Shown: piece by piece, positions 35,901 to 43,931 of the stretch
Numbering within the stretch: the stretch's first letter is position 1
How the letters are laid out: each line of letters starts with the position of its first letter
NCBI GenBank assembly: GCA_963816315.1
Contig: CAWFJZ010000029.1
Coordinates: forward strand, 248,001 to 312,000
DNA from: CADEEN01 sp963816315
GTDB taxonomy: Bacteria; Pseudomonadota; Gammaproteobacteria; Burkholderiales; Burkholderiaceae_C
Direction of reading: 5' to 3'
DNA: 64,000 bases
Notes under the pieces: generated by a model
What the model was told of the DNA's origin: nothing
What the model saw: only the letters and a program-made list of their open reading frames with translations
Database searches by the model: none
Made by a program: the position numbers and the translations under genes

Positions 35901-38077
35901 GGGCTGCCCCAGTTGATGCCGTCAGCAGAGACGTAGAAATTGAACAGCGCGATGCGGCCGGTGCCGTCGGAGCCGTAAGGCAGGTAGCGGAATCCACCCA
36001 GCCGCCTTGGAGTGCCCATGTCGACGACGACCCAGTGCGGGTGTGTCGGCGCCGCCAATTGCCACTGCGTGTGCCACTGCGTTTCGGGGTTGCCATCGAT
36101 GATCCTCGCCGGGCCCTCACCGACCTCGAAGCTGTCCGCACTCACCACCCAGCCGGCGCGCGACAAGGTGGCGCCGTTGTCGTCGAGCAGGTTCAACTCG
36201 GCCATCGACGACCAGGGGTTGCCGTTGATCTCGCTCAACGCCTCGAGCTTGACGAAGCGGGTGCTGCCCAACACGACGACGCGCCAGATCAGCTTGGTCG
36301 AAACCGTGCCGTTGGCGTTGCTCGCCGAGACGGTGACGTTGTAGCTGCCCTCGGCCGTGGTGGTGCCGCCGACGGCGCCGGTGGCCGCGTTGATGGCGAG
36401 GCCGGGCGGCAAGCCGCTGGCGCTGAAGCTGGTGGCGCCCGGCGCGCTCAGCGCCAGGTTGACCGCGGCGCCGAGGGCGTGGCTCTGATCGCCGGGCCAG
36501 GCGAGTTGCGGCGCACCGGTGCCGCCGACGCGCACGATGCGCGCCACCGACGGCACGCCGTCGGCGTTCATCGCGAACAGCATGTAGAGCCCGGGCAGCG
36601 CGACGCCGGTGTTGCTCGGCACTTGCACGCTGTAGGCGTTGGTGCCGGTGGCGGCAAAGGCCAGTGGAATGCGGCGCTGGTCGTTGTTGACGTTGTGCGT
36701 CGTCGAACTCATTCGCACCAGCGAGAACGAGGCGATCGGTGAATCGGTCGTTACCGCCATCGCCGTGCCGTGGCCGGCCTGCGCCGGCGCGGCGGTGATC
36801 GCCGGCCGCGTGGCTGGCGTGCCGTTGGCGTTGAGCAGGTAATGCGGCGTCAGGATCTGCAAGTCGGGGTGATTGGCTGCGCAGCCGGCGCCGCACAGGC
36901 CGCTGCCGGAGACGATGACGCGCGCGTCGGGCAGCAGCAAGGCCACGCCGTGGTAGTTGCGCGGCACGCTCATCGGCGGCATCACGGTGAAGGTTTCGCT
37001 TACCGGGTCGAAGAGTTCGGCGGCGAGCACCGAGCGGTCGTCGGAAAACGTCGCGGCGCGCGTCTGGCCGCCGATGATCACGACCTGGCCGTTGGGCAGG
37101 ACGACGCTGTTGAGAAACACACGCGCGTAGTTCATCGAGGCGACCTTGCGCACCACCGCGCCGCCGCCGCTCACGTCGATCACATAGGCGTTGCTGTTGG
37201 CATCGGTGCCGGCGTTGCCCGGGCTGCCGCCGGCCTTGAGTACCTTGCCGACGTCGTACATCACGGCGATGCCGCTGAGGCTGAACGCATCGTCGCCGCG
37301 CGTGCCCACGGCCTGCACGGCGCCGTTGCCACGCGTGTCGAGCAGGTGCATGTTGACGCCGGGGCCGGCATGCAGCACCCGGCCGTGGCCGGTGGGGATC
37401 AGCCAGAAGTGGCTGTCCAGGCCGTAATTGGTGGTCGGGTCGTCCGACAGCATCGGATCGATCGGCAGGCCGGTCATGCGCCGCCAGCCGTTGGCTTCGG
37501 TCCAGATTTCACCGTGCTTGTTGCCGACGCCGCCGCTCCACGAGCCGCCGAGCGTCAGCACCGAGCCGTCGGCGAGCAGCGTGTTGGCGTTGTAGCCGCG
37601 CGCGATGTTCATCTGCGCGCCGGTGGACCAGACGCCGGTGGCCGGGTTGAACAGGCTGGTGCGCGCGCTGCTGATGCCGCCGTTGACCAGCAGCCGGCCG
37701 TCCGGGAGGTTGGTCGTGCCGGGGCAGAACATGTTGTGCCCGGTTTCGGTGACGGTGCGCTCGGCGCTCGTGCCGGCCACTGGATCGAATGTCACGGAGT
37801 AAGTGCGGCCGACAGTGGCGCCGAAACTGAAACGCTCCTCGGCCGACCAGAACAGCACTTTGCCGTCGGGCAGGTTGACGGCCGAAGTCGGCACCAAGGG
37901 CAGCGCAACCGGGGCCGACCAGACCGCTTGCGCTGGCGTGGCGATGGCCAGCGCCTGCGCGCGCCCGTTCTGCGCTGCTGCTGTCGCGTCCGGCGCTGCG
38001 GCGTCATGACCACCGCCACAGGCCGACAGGATGAGGCCGAAACCGACTCTTGCTGCGAGCTGCTGAACTCGAATCAT
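32977..38077 (-). CDS. Galactose-oxidase-like copper radical oxidase fused to Ig, discoidin, PKD, YVTN, di-haem cytochrome and PA14 modules (frameshifted)
   Basis: This is one very long gene (about 1,700 codons). The first 905 or so codons are uninterrupted. Residues 1-20 form a lipoprotein signal ending in LSAC. Residues about 50-518 are a galactose oxidase domain with every key residue: C118 (NMFCPG), Y162 (ARGYNAN), W180 (GGSWSGG), Y375-H376 (RNYHG) and H461 (THNVNNDQRR). An Ig module (520-602), F5/8C discoidin (606-748), a second Ig (752-838) and PKD (845-905) follow. After that come a YVTN propeller, a di-haem peroxidase-like region (CATCH at about 34110, CAACH at about 33705, DTPTLRDVW) and a PA14 domain (33426-32977). 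About nine frameshifts fall between 35360 and 33560, so the 3' half could be decayed or simply badly read. Confidence 0.8.
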
Positions 38078-38171
38078 GGCGAGCCCTCTTGCTTGTTGCT
38101 GTATTCGCGGTGCGCTCCTGGTGCGACCGCTGGTAAATCAATGTATCGACCTTGTCCCGCGCTGCCGCAGG

Positions 38172-38194
38172 CCCACCCCTGAGTCAGGGGGTGG
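38172..38194. promoter_or_regulatory. Near-perfect palindrome between the oxidase fusion and the helicase gene
   Basis: CCACCCCTGA-G-TCAGGGGGTGG has arms that differ by one extra C. It lies 29 bases before the helicase ATG and about 95 bases before the oxidase start, in a divergent intergenic region. The position fits an operator for either gene; the cognate regulator is unknown. Confidence 0.4.
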
Positions 38195-38222
38195 CTTGCG
38201 GCCGGGTTCCTAGAATCCAGCG

Positions 38223-40601
38223 ATGAACCCCCCCAACCTTGAAGCCGCAGGAGGCCTGCTGCGCGGCCTGAACCCCGAGCAGCTCGCCGCCGTAACGCTG
38301 CCCACCGTGCCGGCGCTGATCCTCGCCGGCGCCGGCTCCGGCAAGACTCGCGTGCTGACGACGCGCATCGCCTGGCTTTTGTCCACCGGCCAGGTCTCGC
38401 CGGGCGGCGTGCTGGCCGTGACCTTCACCAACAAGGCGGCCAAGGAAATGCTGACGCGGCTGACCAGCATGCTGCCGGTCAACGTGCGCGGCATGTGGAT
38501 CGGCACCTTCCACGGCCTGTGCAACCGTTTCCTGCGCGCGCACTGGAAACTCGCCGGACTGCCGCAGGGCTTTCAAATCCTCGATGCGTCGGACCAGGTG
38601 GCTGCGGTCAAGCGCGTCGTCAAGGCGATGGCCCTCGACGAAGAACGCTATCCGCCCAAGCAGGCCGCGTACTTCATCTCCGGCAGCAAGGAAGAGGGGC
38701 TGCGGCCGCACGACATCACCCCGCCGGACCCGCACACCGCCAAGCTGATCGAGGTCTATGCCGCCTACGAAGCGCAATGCCAGCGCGAAGGCGTGGTCGA
38801 TTTCGGCGAGCTGATGCTGCGCTGCTACGAGCTGATGCGCGACAACGACGCCGTGCGCGAGCATTACCGGCGGCGCTTTGCGCATGTGCTGGTCGATGAG
38901 TTCCAGGACACCAACAAGCTGCAATACAAATGGCTGCAGATGTTCGCGCCGCCCGAAGTTCAGAAGGGCGTGTTCGCCGTCGGCGACGACGACCAGAGCA
39001 TCTATGCCTTTCGCGGTGCGCAGGTCGGCAACATGGCCGACTTCGAGCGCGAGTACCGCGTGCCGCAGGTCATCAAGCTGGAGCAGAACTACCGCTCGTA
39101 TGCGCACATCCTCGACGCCGCCAACGCGCTGATCGCGCACAACACCAAGCGCCTGGGCAAGAATCTGCGCACCGACGCCGGCTCCGGCGAGCCGGTGCGC
39201 GTGTTCGAGGCGACGAGCGACTACGGCGAAGCGCAGTGGCTGCTCGACGAAGCGCAGCAACTGCACCGCGCCGGCATGGCGCGTTCGCAAGTCGCCATCC
39301 TCTACCGCAGCAATGCGCAGAGCCGCGTGTTGGAAAGCGCGCTGTTCAACGCCGGCATTCCGTACCGCGTCTATGGCGGCCTGCGCTTCTTCGAGCGCGC
39401 CGAGGTCAAGCACGCGCTGGCGTATCTGCGCTTGATCGAGAACCCGAACGACGACACGAGCTATCTGCGCGTCGTCAACTTCCCGACACGCGGCATCGGC
39501 GCGCGGACGATGGAGTTGCTGCAGGACGCCGGCCGCACCAGCGGCCGCAGCCTGTACCAGAGCGTCGGCAGCGTCAGCGGCAAGGGCGGCTCGAACCTGG
39601 TCGGCTTCAACGCGCTGATCGACACGCTGCGCGACGACACGCGCGGCGACACGCTGCGCCAGATCATCGAAAAGATGCTGCAGCGCTCGGGCCTGACCGA
39701 GTTCTACCGCCACGACAAGGAAGGCCAGGACCGCATCGAGAACCTCGACGAGCTGATCAACGCGGCGGAGGCCTTCGTCACGCAGGAAGGTTTCGGCAAG
39801 GATGCCGTGGCGATGCCGGTCGATGAGCTGTCGCCGGGTGCGATCGTCCTTCGACAAGCTCAGGATGATCGGAGTACGGACCCCGCGGGCACTTCGACAA
39901 GCTCAGTGCAAACCGGGATGGATGTTTTCCCCGACGCCGACACCGGCGAGATCGTCAGCCCGCTCGCCGCGTTCCTCACCCACGCAGCGCTCGAAGCCGG
40001 CGACAACCAGGCGCAGGCCGGCCAGGACGCGATCCAGTTGATGACCGTGCATTCAGCCAAGGGCCTCGAATTCGACGCCGTCTTCATCACCGGCCTCGAA
40101 GAAGGTTTGTTCCCGCACGAGAACTCGATGAGCGACCACGACGGCCTCGAAGAAGAGCGCCGGTTGATGTACGTGGCGATCACGCGCGCGAGAAAGCGCC
40201 TGTACCTGAGCTTTTCGCAGACGCGCATGCTGCACGGCCAGACGCGTTATCACATCAAGAGCCGCTTCTTCGACGAGTTGCCCGAAGAACATCTGAAGTG
40301 GCTGACGCCGAAGAACCAGGGTTTCGGTTCAGGCTATGTGCGCGAGTACCAAGCGGCTTGGTCGCGCGGCTCGGGCTTGAGCACGGTGGTGGGGGCGGGG
40401 CGCGTCGAGCCGCCGTTGCAGCCGAAAGCGACACCGTCGCACGGTTTCCGGTCAGGCCAAGGCGTGTTCCATAACAAGTTCGGCGAAGGTGTGATCCTCA
40501 CGTTGGAAGGTGTGGGCGACGATGCGCGCGCGCAGGTCAACTTCGGCCGCCACGGCACGAAGTGGTTGCAGTTGTCGATTGCGAAGTTGACGGCGACCTG
40601 A
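38223..40601 (+). CDS. UvrD/Rep/PcrA-type ATP-dependent DNA helicase
   Basis: A 792-residue superfamily 1A helicase that unwinds DNA 3' to 5' in repair. Motifs in order: Walker A LAGAGSGKT (about residue 36), Ia VTFTNKAAKEM, II VDEFQDTN, III DDDQSIYAFRGA, IV LEQNYRS, V MTVHSAKGLEFD and VI YVAITRARKRLYL. The C-terminal end (GVFHNKFGEGVILTLEG) is the UvrD/PcrA tail. The length and the FGEG tail favour UvrD/PcrA over RecB. An in-frame insert from about residue 541 to 562 comes from a genomic repeat (separate entry) and lies between the 2B region and motif V. Confidence 0.92.
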   Translation: MNPPNLEAAGGLLRGLNPEQLAAVTLPTVPALILAGAGSGKTRVLTTRIAWLLSTGQVSPGGVLAVTFTNKAAKEMLTRLTSMLPVNVRGMWIGTFHGLCNRFLRAHWKLAGLPQGFQILDASDQVAAVKRVVKAMALDEERYPPKQAAYFISGSKEEGLRPHDITPPDPHTAKLIEVYAAYEAQCQREGVVDFGELMLRCYELMRDNDAVREHYRRRFAHVLVDEFQDTNKLQYKWLQMFAPPEVQKGVFAVGDDDQSIYAFRGAQVGNMADFEREYRVPQVIKLEQNYRSYAHILDAANALIAHNTKRLGKNLRTDAGSGEPVRVFEATSDYGEAQWLLDEAQQLHRAGMARSQVAILYRSNAQSRVLESALFNAGIPYRVYGGLRFFERAEVKHALAYLRLIENPNDDTSYLRVVNFPTRGIGARTMELLQDAGRTSGRSLYQSVGSVSGKGGSNLVGFNALIDTLRDDTRGDTLRQIIEKMLQRSGLTEFYRHDKEGQDRIENLDELINAAEAFVTQEGFGKDAVAMPVDELSPGAIVLRQAQDDRSTDPAGTSTSSVQTGMDVFPDADTGEIVSPLAAFLTHAALEAGDNQAQAGQDAIQLMTVHSAKGLEFDAVFITGLEEGLFPHENSMSDHDGLEEERRLMYVAITRARKRLYLSFSQTRMLHGQTRYHIKSRFFDELPEEHLKWLTPKNQGFGSGYVREYQAAWSRGSGLSTVVGAGRVEPPLQPKATPSHGFRSGQGVFHNKFGEGVILTLEGVGDDARAQVNFGRHGTKWLQLSIAKLTAT
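39849..39906. repeat. Pair of CTTCGACAAGCTCAG direct repeats inside the helicase gene
   Basis: CTTCGACAAGCTCAG occurs at 39849-39863 and again at 39892-39906. This word is widespread between genes in many Betaproteobacteria and Gammaproteobacteria. Here it lies within coding sequence and is read through in frame, giving a Gln/Asp/Ser/Thr-rich loop. Confidence 0.7.
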
Positions 40602-40613
40602 ATCGACGACGGG

Positions 40614-42674
40614 TCAGCGCGTGGGCCGGCGTGCAGGTGAGGTGCGGGCAGCCTGAGACCGTTTGACCGCCTCGGCGCATTGCTGCCGATCGTCTTCGCC
40701 CAGATCGACCAGCGCCAGCAGCGCCGCCGGCGGTGCGAGGGCGGCCAGCGCCGCGGCGCCGACCAGGCGCAGCGCGATGCGGCTCTTGTCGAGCTGCACC
40801 TGCGGCGCGGCAAAACGGCCGCTGATGCGCAGCGGCGCGCGCAGCGTGAACAGCGACATGTCGTGCGGTTGAGCGGTGACGACGAGCGCCAGCGACTCCT
40901 TGGCCAGCGAGAGTTCACCGTCGATCAGCAGCGTCGTGTCGCGCGTGTCGATCAACGCCGTCTCGGGCCGCGCGGTGCCGTCGCGCAAGGTCCACTGCGT
41001 GACCGCGCAGCGCAACGGCAGCCGCTCATCGCCTTTGATCAGCACGCCCAGACCTTCGGCCAGATCGATGCCCGCCAGTTCGATCATCAGGTGCGAGACG
41101 CTGCCGTCGCGCACCCACAAGCCGGCCTTGCCGTCGAGCGTGGCCATCACTGCGGCGATCGAGCGGCCGCGGCCGGTGACGTTGGCCGAGCCGCCGAGCG
41201 TGCCGCCGAGGTAGCCCGGTGCACGCTTCGCCGTAGCAGCCGCGGCGTTGTCGTTGCGCGCCTTGACGAACCGTTCGAGTTCGATGCCGCCCCAACGCAG
41301 ATCAGCGCGCCACTGCGGCATCTGCGGCGTGCGCGCATCGACCGTGAGCTCGCCGCGCAGCGTGCCGCCTGCAGTGCGCGCCAGCAGCTCCTGCACGCCG
41401 AGCACGCCGCGCTGCAGGCGAATGCGGCCCTGCACAGGCGCCAGAGACTCGATCTGAGCCGTGCCCAGGTCGAGCCGGTCCAGCCGCAGCACCACGTCGG
41501 CGTTCATGCGTTGCAGCGACGGGATGTCGAACTCGCGCTGCGGCAGCACGCGGCCGGCGGCGCTGTTGTCGAGCGCTTTGCCGACCGCGCTCTCGGGCGC
41601 GGCTGCGGTGCGTGCGCCGATGGCGGGCCCCAGGTCGGCCAACGCCAGGCGCTCGCCGGCCAGCGTGCCGGTCAGCAGCGGTGGTGTGCTCGCCGTCTCG
41701 TAGCGAAAGTCGCCGCGCAAGCGGCTCGTGCCGACGCGCCACGAAGCGACGTCGGCCAGCCAGGCGCTGCCGTCTTTGCGCACGCGGCCGCGCAAGTCGA
41801 ACGCGGCCGTCGTCGGCAGCGTCAAACCGAGGGCATCGCCGACTGCGGCCAGCGAGGGCCCCGACAGCTCAATGGCCGCGTCGAGGCCGGCCAATTGCAG
41901 CAAGTCGCTGGCCTGACCGTCGAGCTTCAACAGCGTGCGCCCGACGCGCAGATCGAGGCGCAGCGGCGCCGTGCTCGTGGCGCCATCGCTGCGCAGCCAC
42001 GGCAGCACGCCGCTCGACTGCAACTCGGCGGTCAGCGGCAAGTTGCGGTAGCTGCCACGGGCCTGGACGTGCAAACCTGCCGGCGCCGCGCCGGGGCGAT
42101 CCGCTGCCGTACCTTCTTGCGTGCGCACGCTGGCACGAAGCGTCAATGGCAGCAGTGCGTCGTCGAGGTCGATCTCGCCGCTGCCCACCTGCAGCAGGCC
42201 GAAGCGCGGCAGCGTGGACACCGGCGTTGGTGATTCGCTGGACTGCCTTGTGCCGAGAAGCCAGTTCGGGCGTCCTCGGGCGTCCCGCAGCAAGTGCGCT
42301 TCGAGATGCTGCACCGTCAATGCGTCGATGACGGGCGGCCGGTCGGTGTGGCCGCGCGCCACGTGCCACAGCGTCGCATACGGCAGCTTCAGTTGAACCT
42401 CGCGTGCACGCAGCAGATCGGGCTGCGTTGCCGCGTCGGCCGGCGGCCCGATAGCCAAGTGCGATGCACGCAGGCGCAGCGAGCCGAGCAGCCGAACGCC
42501 GAAAGGCGCGTCCAACTGCACCGGCCGCTGCAGACTCTTCGTCAACGCGTCTTGCACGGGTACGCGCAAGAAGGGCCACTCGAGCGCTTCGCCCAACACC
42601 ACGGCGCCGAACAACAGACCCAGCACCAAGCCGAGCGTGATGCGCCGTGAGCGTGGCATGGCCGGCCGGCGCAT
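40614..42674 (-). CDS. AsmA family protein
   Basis: A 686-residue envelope protein with one N-terminal membrane helix (ITLGLVLGLLFGAVVLGEAL) and a long repeated beta-strand region ending in an AsmA-like C-terminal part (about residues 360-600: DIPSLQRMNADVVLRLDRLD, TLGGSANVTGRGRSIAAVMA). AsmA/TamB/YhdP proteins form long grooves that carry phospholipids between the inner and outer membranes. The start may be the ATG at 42674 or the one at 42659 (MPRSRRITLG). It converges on the helicase gene with twelve bases between stops. Confidence 0.82.
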   Translation of the reverse strand: MRRPAMPRSRRITLGLVLGLLFGAVVLGEALEWPFLRVPVQDALTKSLQRPVQLDAPFGVRLLGSLRLRASHLAIGPPADAATQPDLLRAREVQLKLPYATLWHVARGHTDRPPVIDALTVQHLEAHLLRDARGRPNWLLGTRQSSESPTPVSTLPRFGLLQVGSGEIDLDDALLPLTLRASVRTQEGTAADRPGAAPAGLHVQARGSYRNLPLTAELQSSGVLPWLRSDGATSTAPLRLDLRVGRTLLKLDGQASDLLQLAGLDAAIELSGPSLAAVGDALGLTLPTTAAFDLRGRVRKDGSAWLADVASWRVGTSRLRGDFRYETASTPPLLTGTLAGERLALADLGPAIGARTAAAPESAVGKALDNSAAGRVLPQREFDIPSLQRMNADVVLRLDRLDLGTAQIESLAPVQGRIRLQRGVLGVQELLARTAGGTLRGELTVDARTPQMPQWRADLRWGGIELERFVKARNDNAAAATAKRAPGYLGGTLGGSANVTGRGRSIAAVMATLDGKAGLWVRDGSVSHLMIELAGIDLAEGLGVLIKGDERLPLRCAVTQWTLRDGTARPETALIDTRDTTLLIDGELSLAKESLALVVTAQPHDMSLFTLRAPLRISGRFAAPQVQLDKSRIALRLVGAAALAALAPPAALLALVDLGEDDRQQCAEAVKRSQAARTSPARRPTR

Positions 42675-42713
42675 CTCAGGCCCGCACCGGCGTGGCGATC
42701 TACGTCGCTGCGG

Positions 42714-42983
42714 TCAGCGCACGGAGCCGCGGCGTACGAGGTTGACGATGGCCAGCAGGATCACCGCACCGAGGAACGACACCGCCAACGCAGGCAAACT
42801 GAAGTTGCTTTGATTGATGGTCCCGGCGCCGAGCAGTGGCGACAGGAGCCATCCGCCGAGCATGGCGCCGACGATGCCGACGACGACGTTGAGGATGATG
42901 CCTTGCTGTCCGTCGGTCTTCATCATCAGGCTGGCAAGCCAACCGATGATGCCGCCGACGATAAGCCAGATGATGATGTTCAT
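42714..42983 (-). CDS. YeaQ/YmgE (GlsB) family membrane protein
   Basis: An 89-residue protein with three hydrophobic helices (IIIWLIVGGIIGWLASLMM, GIILNVVVGIVGAMLGGWLL, ALAVSFLGAVILLAIVNLV). GWLASLMMK and the Gly zipper GIVGAMLGGWL are typical of transglycosylase-associated/GlsB proteins, which are induced under stress in several bacteria. No enzyme activity is known. It follows AsmA on the same strand but is transcribed first. The 250 bases upstream hold no other gene that I can see. Confidence 0.88.
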   Translation of the reverse strand: MNIIIWLIVGGIIGWLASLMMKTDGQQGIILNVVVGIVGAMLGGWLLSPLLGAGTINQSNFSLPALAVSFLGAVILLAIVNLVRRGSVR

Positions 42984-43233
42984 GACTGTCTTTCAATGAA
43001 GTGGAAGAGAGCGCGCAGGTTACGGTCTGTGCGCCGTCGCGCGGCTTCGCGTGAACCGCGTTGCGAGGCACGACAACGCGCCCCCCGCGTGTCGGACACG
43101 GCCTACATGCTGCAGGCCGCCGCGCGCCGGTCTTGTCCTACGGCAGGCCTGGACGCGATCCGACGCGCCGCGCCGCAGCGGCGGCCTAGAGTCCCTGCCG
43201 ACATTCCCAATCGGCTCTCAAGGAGACACCACC

Positions 43234-43785
43234 ATGAACCTGCATCTTTCCATCGTTCGCACCGCCTGTGTCGTGGCCACGGGGCTGGTTTGCGCCGCGG
43301 CTGGCGCCGCCAACATTTCGCCGGCCGTGTACAGCCGTGCCAGCGACGATCTGAAGGCCACCTACAAGGCCGAGCGCGAAGCGTGCAATCAGATGAGCGG
43401 CAACGCCAAGGACATCTGCGTGGAAACTGCCAAGGGCAAAGAGAAGGTGGCGATGGCCAACCTTCAGTACCAACGCAGCGGCGACGCCAAGGACATGGCC
43501 AAGCTGACCGAAGCCCGCTACGACGCACGCTACCAAGTGGCCAAGGAGATGTGCGACGACCAAGCCGGCAATGCCAAGGATGTGTGCGTTGCCAAGGCCA
43601 AGGCAGACCACGACAAGGCCAAGGCCGATGCGAAGTTGAAGAAGTCAGTCACCGAAGCCCGCGATGACGCTGTCGATGCCAAGGACAAGGCCGACTACAA
43701 AGTGGCGAGCCAGCGCTGCGATGCGATGAGCGGCGATGCCAAGGATGTCTGCATGGCGTCGGCGCGCGCACGCTACGGCCAGTGA
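43234..43785 (+). CDS. Exported protein with three Cys-rich repeats
   Basis: A 183-residue protein with a signal peptide (MNLHLSIVRTACVVATGLVC, cut near AAAGAAN). Three repeats of a C-x9/10-C unit follow: ACNQMSGNAKDICVETAKG, MCDDQAGNAKDVCVAKAKA and RCDAMSGDAKDVCMASARA, separated by Lys/Ala/Asp-rich helices. Each repeat pairs two cysteines, suggesting three disulfide-bonded helical hairpins in the periplasm. The ribosome site AAGGAG lies upstream of the ATG. I do not recognise a named family; similar proteins in Burkholderiales are annotated as hypothetical. Confidence 0.75.
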   Translation: MNLHLSIVRTACVVATGLVCAAAGAANISPAVYSRASDDLKATYKAEREACNQMSGNAKDICVETAKGKEKVAMANLQYQRSGDAKDMAKLTEARYDARYQVAKEMCDDQAGNAKDVCVAKAKADHDKAKADAKLKKSVTEARDDAVDAKDKADYKVASQRCDAMSGDAKDVCMASARARYGQ

Positions 43786-43931
43786 AAACGTATAGCCGCG
43801 GTTGACGCGGCTCGAAAGGCAAGACGATGCAGCGGCGCCCAGTGGGCGCCGCTGTCACGAGAGCTGTTGCAGCGCGACGCCTAGAATCGATCTCGGCACT
43901 GTTCGCACGCCAGACTCGAAGGAAAAAGCCC

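Noticed and set aside
32977..38077. Treating the 3' part of the oxidase fusion as several small unrelated genes
   Set aside because: The pieces join in a consistent order and direction, each continuing the domain of the one before, and the same +1/-1 type of error occurs in certain genes elsewhere in the window.
38184..39857. A 557-codon open frame antisense to the helicase gene
   Set aside because: GC-rich third positions keep the antisense frame open. Its translation is low-complexity Arg/Ala/Val/His text with no family motif, and the helicase motifs on the plus strand are certain.
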